The translations under genes and the position numbers were made by a program. 64,000 nucleotides of DNA from Winogradskyella luteola (GTDB lineage Bacteria > Bacteroidota > Bacteroidia > Flavobacteriales > Flavobacteriaceae), in the NCBI RefSeq assembly GCF_019203985.1, contig NZ_JAGSPD010000002.1, forward strand, positions 310,001-374,000, given 5' to 3'. Each line of letters opens with the position of its first letter. Positions within the stretch are counted from its first letter, which is position 1. The notes under the pieces are model-generated. The model was given only the letters and a program-made list of their open reading frames with translations. It ran no database searches and was not told where the DNA came from. Below, in pieces: positions 53,561 to 60,931 of this stretch.

Positions 53561-54391
53561 TTAATATATATGTTCAAACTTATTTGTTGATTCTCCTTGG
53601 GTTGATAACCTATAAGTATATATTTTGCTACTTAAAGTATCTACCTTTACAGTAAATTCTATCGATATGTCTAAGCTTTTATCCCAACCATTTCCAGCTA
53701 CCGCAAAATGACTGTTTCTAGAGTCTTTTTTACCGATAAAATAGGGAAATTTGTGCTTTTGGAAAAAACTAATGGTGTTATGTGATGCTTTTATATTTTG
53801 CATATAAATTGGTTGTCCTACATTATAGAACGACATGTAGAACTTACCGGAATCTTTAACATCTAAATCAGAAAATCTAATTATAGGTTCATTAGCATTA
53901 TTAATGCTTGATAATCTTAGCTTTTCCTCTGAATCTAAAAGTTGTATTCCGCAAAATGTAAAGCCAATTAACGGAATATAGTTATCACATACACCATCTG
54001 CTAAATCCTTACGGCTTAGTTTAACGACTTTTAGCTTTTCTTTCTCCCGAGAAAAATGACGGTCTATATCCTTTAGTTTTATACTTGTCATAAAATTAAA
54101 AGGAACTATGGTTACAGAATCGTTTGCAATTTCGATAACTCTTGCGCAGTTGTATGTTTTTTTAGCTTTAAATCCTTCTATATTTTCAAATTGAATATAA
54201 TCGCCGATCTTCAATGCATCCAATTCAGAATATACCTGTAGATTTTGGTTGGATATCCTGTTCTTTTCCCATTGGTATGTACTGTAACAATCATTGAATG
54301 CTTTAGATTTTACTACTCCAAAACAAACGACAATTAAAACTATTAAAATGATTACTTTAAATAGTCTTTTTTTTGAATTGAAAAGATTCAT
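53561..54391 (-). CDS. Membrane-anchored protein, unknown family
   Basis: 276 aa. N-terminal hydrophobic segment (about 11-28, VIILIVLIVVCFGVVKS), which is a signal anchor or uncleaved signal, then a domain with many beta strands (YIQFENIEGFKAKKTYNCARVIEIANDSVTIVPFNF) and cysteines at CYSTY, CARV, CDNY and CGIQ. I do not recognise the family. It sits between the ATP-grasp gene (10 bp) and the TerB-like gene, so it is co-transcribed. It may be the envelope partner of the system or an unrelated insertion. Confidence 0.65.
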   Translation of the reverse strand: MNLFNSKKRLFKVIILIVLIVVCFGVVKSKAFNDCYSTYQWEKNRISNQNLQVYSELDALKIGDYIQFENIEGFKAKKTYNCARVIEIANDSVTIVPFNFMTSIKLKDIDRHFSREKEKLKVVKLSRKDLADGVCDNYIPLIGFTFCGIQLLDSEEKLRLSSINNANEPIIRFSDLDVKDSGKFYMSFYNVGQPIYMQNIKASHNTISFFQKHKFPYFIGKKDSRNSHFAVAGNGWDKSLDISIEFTVKVDTLSSKIYTYRLSTQGESTNKFEHIY

Positions 54392-54401
54392 TTAATACCA
54401 A

Positions 54402-55439
54402 TTATGCTTCATCAACAGCTTTACGTAATCGAGCACGTCTATCAAAAGCTTGTAACTGGTCAATGACCTTGCTTTCTAAAAAGTCAATAACTTTTTCTTC
54501 AACTCTTCGTTTATTTTTATAGACTTTGTTGATGTATGTAATTCCACCAGGAGACATCACATTGACTTCTACCAACTTTCCGCCAATAACATCTATACCT
54601 ACAAAGTATAGTCCATCTTTTACCAATTTAGGCCCTATTTGCTTACACAAAGCTCTTTCTGCTTTTGTCAGCGTATGCTTGGCAATACTACCACCAGCTG
54701 ACACATTAGAACGATGATCATCAGAACCTGGTATACGCTTCATCGCTCCTACAGGCTCGCCATTCAACAACAAAATCCTAACATCGCCTTGGTCTGCTCC
54801 TTCTATATAATCTTGCAAAATGACATAATTAGATCCTCCATCTCCAGTTGAAATATAGAAATCTAACAGTGAGTTAATATTATTCATGGCCGATTTTTCA
54901 ATAAGAATTACACCCGAACCACCAAAACCGTTTAGAGGTTTTAGTATCATTTTATCAGCTTTTGATTCTTTAATCTGCTGCACTAAATACTTTTTGTTTT
55001 TAGATACGTGAGTATTCGGAATAATATTGCTGTGCGCATCGCCAAAAGCTGCTGTATACAATTTATTATTGGCCTCTCGCATACCCTGTAAAGAATTAAC
55101 GATAAAAACATCATCCTTTACTGAATCTAAAAAATTAAGCATCAAAGGGTCTAAAGGCGGATTGGCTCTAAAGAATATAGCATCAAACCCTGCCAATGGA
55201 AGCATTTCTTCTCTAAGTTTTACTTTATTATAAAACGATTTTAGCGTAGAAGGTACTTTATCCATTCTGCCAATGACGTTACAAAATGCATTGGTAACGC
55301 TATCCCTAATGGTAAGATTAGCAGGCGTACACATAGCTACACCGTGATCTCGCTTTGCACATTCTTTTATTAAGGCCAGACTTGTATCGTTTTCCGGGTC
55401 TATATCTTCCCAAGGATACATTATAAAGCAAATATTCAT
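54402..55439 (-). CDS. ATP-grasp ligase, glutathione-synthase-like
   Basis: 345 aa. Glutathione-synthase-like N-terminal region (MNICFIMYPWEDIDPENDTS, ANPPLDPLMLNFLDSV, SLQGMREANNKLYTA) and the ATP-grasp domain with glycine-rich loop LKPLNGFGGSGVILIEKS, DYIEGADQGDVRILLLNGEP, AMKRIPG and magnesium-binding VNVMSPGGI. In a bacterium with bshA (bacillithiol) and no glutamate-cysteine ligase visible here, true glutathione synthesis is unlikely. It is probably an amide-bond-forming ligase of the same operon. First gene of that operon. Confidence 0.85.
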   Translation of the reverse strand: MNICFIMYPWEDIDPENDTSLALIKECAKRDHGVAMCTPANLTIRDSVTNAFCNVIGRMDKVPSTLKSFYNKVKLREEMLPLAGFDAIFFRANPPLDPLMLNFLDSVKDDVFIVNSLQGMREANNKLYTAAFGDAHSNIIPNTHVSKNKKYLVQQIKESKADKMILKPLNGFGGSGVILIEKSAMNNINSLLDFYISTGDGGSNYVILQDYIEGADQGDVRILLLNGEPVGAMKRIPGSDDHRSNVSAGGSIAKHTLTKAERALCKQIGPKLVKDGLYFVGIDVIGGKLVEVNVMSPGGITYINKVYKNKRRVEEKVIDFLESKVIDQLQAFDRRARLRKAVDEA

Positions 55440-55584
55440 CTAAATATCTTTTAGTTGATTAAGAAATTCTTTCTAAGTAAAAATAAGCAAATACTTTACG
55501 ATACAAAACTACTGAAAAGTGATAATATTCTGAGACAAACCCAGAATAAGTGATTCTCAAAGCTTAAATGAACTTGTTCACTGC

Positions 55585-56910
55585 TTATTTTACCTCATCG
55601 TAATTGTCATCCCATTCTTTGGGCTTAGGATTATCATGAAGCTTGTCCAAAGATTTAGCCACCATCATAGAAACTGTAGCATCTCCTGTAACATTAACTA
55701 CTGTTCTGCACATATCCAAAGGTCTATCGACAGCAAAAATTAAAGCCAAACCTATCGGTAATAATTCTGCAGGAAAACCAATAGATTCTAACACAATCAC
55801 AAGCATTACCATACCTGCACTCGGCACTGCTGCACTTCCTATTGAAGCCAATAAAGCCGTTAACACAATTACTAATTGATTGGTAAATGTTAATCCTTCT
55901 GGCCATATGACTTGCATGATAAATACAGCTGCTATACCTTGATATAAACTCGTACCATCCATATTTACTGTAGCCCCAACTGGCAGCACAAAACCTGAGA
56001 CTTCTTTATCTACACCCAAATGCTCTTCTACACGCTCCATAGTTACAGGCAATGTTGCCGCACTACTACTGGTTGAAAAAGCCAATAGCTGTGCAGGACT
56101 GATTTTATTTAAAAACCAAAACGGTGATTTTTTAGTGAATACTTTAATCAAAATTAAGTAAAACCCGATCATTAGCAAAAGACCTCCGACTACACACAGC
56201 GCATACTGCAACAGTTTCAACAGAATTTCGGTATCATCAAATGCAATAATCACATTTGCCATTAATGCGAAAACTGCATAAGGAGCAAACAACATAATGA
56301 GATCTACCATCTTCATGACGACTTCGTTGAGCGAATCAAAAATATCAATCATAGGCTTAGCTTGCTTCTCTCCAATGAGCAACAAACAAATCCCGACAAA
56401 AAGTGCAAAGAAAATCACCTGAAGCATTTTGGCTTCTCCCATAGCCTGAAATATATTGCTCGGAAATATATCTACTAAAGCCTGTAACGGACCAGCATCT
56501 TTCTGAGCACTTGCTTTTGCTAATTTATCAGTGACTCCAGCATCATTTTCGTATTTCATTTTTATTTTTTCAATAGTCTCTTGTGGCATCCCAGTCCCTG
56601 GTTTGACCAAATTTACTATTGAAAGTCCAATTATAATGGCCACCAAAGTTGTTCCTATATAAATTGAAATTGTGCGTAAACCCATATCCCTGATTTTTGA
56701 AATGTCTTTTAAATCAGAAATACCTTTAATCAAAGAAGCCAATATCAAAGGCACTGCAATCAATTTTAGGAGATTGATAAATATGGTGCCAAAGGGAGCT
56801 ATCCAGTCCGTTACAAATTGTTGACCACTTACGGAATTCATTATAAATCCAAAAATGATACCGAGTACCATTCCTATAATAATCTTCCAGTGTAATGCTA
56901 GTTTTTTCAT
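55585..56910 (-). CDS. Dicarboxylate/amino-acid:cation symporter (DAACS family)
   Basis: 441 aa inner-membrane transporter. About eight hydrophobic helices with the family signatures SSSAATLPVTMERVEE (serine-rich hairpin) and NMDGTSLYQGIAAVFI and PSAGMVMLVIVLESIGFP. The C-terminus RTVVNVTGDATVSMMVAKS binds substrate. Takes up glutamate, aspartate or C4-dicarboxylates with Na+ or H+. Standalone; it follows aroC on the same strand with 134 bp between, so is likely an independent unit. Confidence 0.94.
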   Translation of the reverse strand: MKKLALHWKIIIGMVLGIIFGFIMNSVSGQQFVTDWIAPFGTIFINLLKLIAVPLILASLIKGISDLKDISKIRDMGLRTISIYIGTTLVAIIIGLSIVNLVKPGTGMPQETIEKIKMKYENDAGVTDKLAKASAQKDAGPLQALVDIFPSNIFQAMGEAKMLQVIFFALFVGICLLLIGEKQAKPMIDIFDSLNEVVMKMVDLIMLFAPYAVFALMANVIIAFDDTEILLKLLQYALCVVGGLLLMIGFYLILIKVFTKKSPFWFLNKISPAQLLAFSTSSSAATLPVTMERVEEHLGVDKEVSGFVLPVGATVNMDGTSLYQGIAAVFIMQVIWPEGLTFTNQLVIVLTALLASIGSAAVPSAGMVMLVIVLESIGFPAELLPIGLALIFAVDRPLDMCRTVVNVTGDATVSMMVAKSLDKLHDNPKPKEWDDNYDEVK

Positions 56911-56930
56911 TCCTATCCGTAACCCTTTCC

Positions 56931-56951
56931 CAAGGAAAGGGAGTTTTGTTT
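56931..56951. repeat. Short hairpin between aroC and the symporter gene
   Basis: ACCCTTTCCCAAGGAAAGGG: 8-bp stem CCCTTTCC/GGAAAGGG. No T-run on either strand, so a terminator is not supported. Confidence 0.4.
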
Positions 56952-57044
56952 AGTTAAAATCAATTTACTCTTAGATTACCACTCTCTCTTCGACAGTTCA
57001 ATAAACTCGCTAAAGCACAAGCTCAATGTGACATATAGGAACTA

Positions 57045-58115
57045 CTACCAATCTCTAGACTCTTGCCATCGAAGGAGTGTGTAATCCGCCAAAACCAAAG
57101 CAGCCATAGCTTCAACAATCGGCACCGCCCTTGGCACTACACAAGGATCGTGTCTTCCCTTTCCTTGCATTTCTACAGTTTCGCCTTTACTATTTATGGT
57201 GTCTTGTTTTTGAAGTGTCGTTGCTACAGGTTTAAATGCCACTCTAAAGTAAATATCCATACCATTAGAAATACCACCTTGTACACCACCAGATAAATTA
57301 GTCTTTGTAGTGCCATTTTCGTTAAATTGATCGTTGTGTTCGCTGCCTTTCATTTTAGCACCACAAAAACCACTACCATATTCAAAGCCTTTTACAGCAT
57401 TTATAGACAACATTGCTTTACCTAGTTCTGCGTGTAGTTTATCAAAAACTGGTTCTCCCAATCCAACAGGTACGTTTTGCAATACGCAAGTTATTGTACC
57501 GCCAATAGTATCGCCTTGCTTTTTCACCTCTTGTACTTTTGCTATCATTTTTTCTGCCGAAGCTTCATCAGGACAACGAATAACATTAGATTCTATCTTA
57601 GAGAAATCTAAATCTTGATAGGGTTTATCAATAAAAATATCGCCAACAGAAGAGGTAAACGCATTAATTTTAATAGTTGTTAAAAACTGCTTTGCAATCG
57701 CTCCTGCCACAACACGACAAGCAGTTTCACGTGCAGAGCTTCTTCCTCCTCCCCTGTAATCGCGTACACCATACTTTTTATCGTAAGTATAATCGGCATG
57801 GCTAGGGCGATAAACATCCTTTATATGCGAATAGTCTTTGGATTTTTGATTGGTATTATGAATTACAAAACCTATTGGAGTTCCTGTAGTTTGTCCTTCA
57901 AAAATACCTGATAAGAATTCCACAGTATCAGGTTCTTTACGTTGCGTAACAATTTTAGATTGTCCAGGTTTACGCCTATTTAATTCATTTTGAATGGCTT
58001 CGATATTTAATTTTAAACCTGAAGGACAACCATCTATAATTCCACCAATAGCCTTTCCATGAGATTCACCAAAAGTGGTGAGCTTAAACAATTTTCCGAA
58101 GGAATTTCCTGCCAT
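57045..58115 (-). CDS. aroC: Chorismate synthase AroC
   Basis: 356 aa. Last step of the shikimate pathway, EPSP to chorismate, using reduced FMN. Signatures are [31 protein letters not shown] at the N-terminus, [29 protein letters not shown], and [25 protein letters not shown]. Full length. The gene ends shortly before the symporter and is divergent from the LpxH-like gene. Confidence 0.97.
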   Translation of the reverse strand: MAGNSFGKLFKLTTFGESHGKAIGGIIDGCPSGLKLNIEAIQNELNRRKPGQSKIVTQRKEPDTVEFLSGIFEGQTTGTPIGFVIHNTNQKSKDYSHIKDVYRPSHADYTYDKKYGVRDYRGGGRSSARETACRVVAGAIAKQFLTTIKINAFTSSVGDIFIDKPYQDLDFSKIESNVIRCPDEASAEKMIAKVQEVKKQGDTIGGTITCVLQNVPVGLGEPVFDKLHAELGKAMLSINAVKGFEYGSGFCGAKMKGSEHNDQFNENGTTKTNLSGGVQGGISNGMDIYFRVAFKPVATTLQKQDTINSKGETVEMQGKGRHDPCVVPRAVPIVEAMAALVLADYTLLRWQESRDW

Positions 58116-58315
58116 TAAAACTTATTTTACGCTAATGTAATTGTATTATCACAGAAACAAAAATCGCAATGGGATTTTTGCGAACCAAAATCAATATTTA
58201 ACGAGACAACTCTCGTAACGTTAGCTTAACATTTTCCTTATGGTTAATTAATTGTGCCTTGACATCTTGTTAATATGAGTTGTTGTTATTTGTAAAAAAT
58301 TGATTTTTAATAGTA

Positions 58316-59173
58316 TTGAATCTAAAACGGAAAGTCGAAATAGCAGTAATCTCTGATGTGCACCTAGGTACTTATGGTTGCCATGCCAAACAGCTATTGA
58401 CTTACCTCAACAGCATTGAACCAAAAAAACTTATTCTTAACGGGGATATTGTTGATATTTGGCAATTTAAAAAACGGTACTTTCCGAAATCTCACCTCAG
58501 CATTATTAAAAAAATAATGGATTTTGCTGCCAATGGTACCGAAGTCGTTTACATTACAGGAAACCATGACGAAATGCTACGCAAATTTACAGATACAGAG
58601 ATTGGTAATATCTCGATTGTAAATAAATTGGTTTTAAATCTCGATGGAAAAAAAGCTTGGTTTTTTCATGGTGATGTGTTCGATATTTCCATACAAAATG
58701 CCAAATGGTTGGCAAAACTGGGAGGTCATGGTTATGATTTATTGATTTTGTTAAACAGTTTTGTCAATTGGTGCTTAGAAAAATTGGGTAAAGAGCGTTA
58801 TTCGCTTTCGAAGAAAATAAAAAATAGCGTTAAAGGTGCTTTAAAATACATCCATGACTTTGAGCAAGTCGCTACAGATTTAGCTATAGAAAATGGTTAC
58901 GATTATGTAGTTTGCGGTCATATACACCAGCCAAAAATGCTGGTGAAGGAAAATAAAAATGGTAAAACCACATATTTAAATTCTGGTGATTGGGTAGAGA
59001 ATTTCACTGCTTTAGAATATCAGTTTAAACGCTGGAAAATCTATAATTACAACAAAGATAAGCTTGCTGCTTTCTATGCGGATGAAGATTTAAAAGACAT
59101 GGACACCAAAGATTTAATTGCAGCAATAACAATAGTGGAAAAGCCTAAAAAACAGAAAACAAAAAAGGATTAA
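58316..59173 (+). CDS. UDP-2,3-diacylglucosamine diphosphatase family phosphoesterase (LpxH-like)
   Basis: 285 aa calcineurin-like metallophosphoesterase. Metal-binding motifs are ISDVHLGTYG, NGDIVDIWQF, GNHDEML and VVCGHIHQPK. It corresponds to the LpxH-type enzymes that hydrolyse UDP-2,3-diacylglucosamine to lipid X, which fits the lpxD/C/A genes in the window. The start codon is TTG at 58316. The C-terminal 30 residues are a lysine-rich tail (EKPKKQKTKKD). Assignment to lipid A over another nucleotide phosphoesterase is probable, not certain. Confidence 0.85.
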   Translation: MNLKRKVEIAVISDVHLGTYGCHAKQLLTYLNSIEPKKLILNGDIVDIWQFKKRYFPKSHLSIIKKIMDFAANGTEVVYITGNHDEMLRKFTDTEIGNISIVNKLVLNLDGKKAWFFHGDVFDISIQNAKWLAKLGGHGYDLLILLNSFVNWCLEKLGKERYSLSKKIKNSVKGALKYIHDFEQVATDLAIENGYDYVVCGHIHQPKMLVKENKNGKTTYLNSGDWVENFTALEYQFKRWKIYNYNKDKLAAFYADEDLKDMDTKDLIAAITIVEKPKKQKTKKD

Positions 59174-59312
59174 AACATTTCGCTATTTTGTATTTGGTTC
59201 TAATAAAACTACCTTATAATTCCTGATTTTAATTCAAAAGAAGTTTACTATATTTAGATTTAATCGCACACAGAATACCTGAAGAAGTGCAATAGATTTA
59301 TTTTAGATTAAA

Positions 59313-59663
59313 ATGCCCAAAACACTATATCGCATTTATGTTGTTGAGTTGTCAAAACGCGTGTATACGGAAAATACAAAATTTAGAGTTGCCAACCCAC
59401 AGTTTAATGGTGTACTTCAATGCCTTTACGTTGGCATGACAAGTAAAACTCCCAAAGAACGCTTTTTGCAACACAAAACGGGCTACAGGAACAAGAAGGG
59501 TCATAAACTATCCTCAAACATTGTAGAAAAATATGGATTGTATTTACGACCTAGTCTTTACAATCACATCGATCCTTTCTTTTCGAGGGAAGAAGCCTTA
59601 ATTGCAGAAAAGCAAATTGCTTTAGAATTACGAAGAGAACGTTATGCCGTATGGTTTAATTAA
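59313..59663 (+). CDS. GIY-YIG nuclease-like protein
   Basis: 116 aa. The core CLYVGMTSKTPKERFLQHKTGYRNK has the Y-V-G-M-T and R/H spacing of the GIY-YIG fold, with acidic EEALIAEKQIALELRRERYA as the final helix. The N-terminal TLYRIYVVEL would be the first strand. It looks like a DNA-binding or nuclease domain of the small stand-alone kind. Convergent with bshA, overlapping its end by 8 bp. Confidence 0.72.
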   Translation: MPKTLYRIYVVELSKRVYTENTKFRVANPQFNGVLQCLYVGMTSKTPKERFLQHKTGYRNKKGHKLSSNIVEKYGLYLRPSLYNHIDPFFSREEALIAEKQIALELRRERYAVWFN

Positions 59664-60795
59664 TGACTAGAAAATTCTTCAAGGTCTCTTTATAAATGGC
59701 TTCGTACATGGGAACTATGCTATGTAAATCGAATTTTTGGGATTGAACTTTGGCATTGACCTTAAACTGATTTAGCATCTCAATATTCTTTAAAATCTTA
59801 ATAGCATTAGCTGACATGTCTTTAACCGCATTGACATCGCTTAAATAACCAGAAAAACCATCTTCATTAACTTCTGGCAAACCTCCAGTGTTTGTAGATA
59901 TAACAGGCACACCACTCGCCATAGCTTCTAAAGCAGCTAATCCGAAACTTTCGGTTTGAGAAGGTAGTAAGAACAAATCACTAAAACAAAGAATTCTATC
60001 TATCTCGCTACTGTTACCAAAAAACACGACTCTATCTGAGATTCCCAGTTCTCTTGTTAAACGTTCAGCTGATTCTTTTTCTGGCCCTTCACCTACCATC
60101 ATCAATTTAGCAGGGATTTCCTTCTGAATGTTATAAAAGATCTTGATAACGTCTGGTATTTGTTTTACCTCACGCATATTACTAATATGGGTAATGATAC
60201 GTTCGTCTTCATTTGCCATCATTTCGCGTTGGCAATCTGTAAAACTGTGTTGATATTTCTCTAGGTCTATAAAATTTGGAACAACATGGATATCTTTTTC
60301 AATATTAAAAAGACGCATCGTATCCTTCTTTAAGCTATCTGAAACTGAAGTCACTGCATCTGATTTATTAATACTGAATGTTACTGCGGGTTTATAAAAC
60401 GGATGACTTCCAACTAAAGTAATATCCGTACCATGCAAGGTTGTAACTATTGGCACATGTATACCTTCGTCTAACAACATTTGCTGTGCCATGTATGCGG
60501 CATAAGCATGAGGTATGGCGTAATGCACGTGCAATAACTGGATATCGTGCAACTTCACCATATCCACTAATTTACTTGACAATGCCAATTCGTAAGGCTG
60601 ATAATGAAATAAAGGGTATTCTGGTACGTGTACTTCGTGAAAGTGCAAATTGTTACTTAACAACTCTAGTCTTACTGGCTGACTGTAAGTTATAAAGTGA
60701 ATCTCATGACCACGTTTAGAAAGCTCTAAACCTAATTCCGTGGCAACTACTCCACTTCCACCAAATGTTGGATAACAAACGATTCCTATTTTCAT
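59656..60795 (-). CDS. bshA: N-acetyl-alpha-D-glucosaminyl L-malate synthase BshA
   Basis: 379 aa GT4 glycosyltransferase. First step of bacillithiol synthesis: UDP-GlcNAc plus L-malate. The glycine-rich N-terminus CYPTFGGSGVVATELGLELSKRGHEIHFIT, HVHYAIPHAYAAYMA, and the nucleotide-sugar site ESFGLAALEAMASGVPVISTNTGGLPEV are all BshA-type. ATG at 60795. bshB and bshC are not visible here. Presence indicates a bacillithiol-type thiol economy. Confidence 0.93.
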   Translation of the reverse strand: MKIGIVCYPTFGGSGVVATELGLELSKRGHEIHFITYSQPVRLELLSNNLHFHEVHVPEYPLFHYQPYELALSSKLVDMVKLHDIQLLHVHYAIPHAYAAYMAQQMLLDEGIHVPIVTTLHGTDITLVGSHPFYKPAVTFSINKSDAVTSVSDSLKKDTMRLFNIEKDIHVVPNFIDLEKYQHSFTDCQREMMANEDERIITHISNMREVKQIPDVIKIFYNIQKEIPAKLMMVGEGPEKESAERLTRELGISDRVVFFGNSSEIDRILCFSDLFLLPSQTESFGLAALEAMASGVPVISTNTGGLPEVNEDGFSGYLSDVNAVKDMSANAIKILKNIEMLNQFKVNAKVQSQKFDLHSIVPMYEAIYKETLKNFLVIN

Positions 60796-60931
60796 TTATG
60801 AATTATAAATATTTAAAAGTGATAAAGTTTTTTTAATCTTTTATTCTGAATTCAATTTATAAAGTTAGAGGTTTTAAAGGATTGAATATTAACTTTAAGT
60901 CCTTTTTAACTTACAACCCTTAGCACTACTA

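Noticed and set aside
56931-56951. Terminator after aroC
   Set aside because: An 8-bp hairpin without a T-run on the relevant strand; listed only as a repeat.
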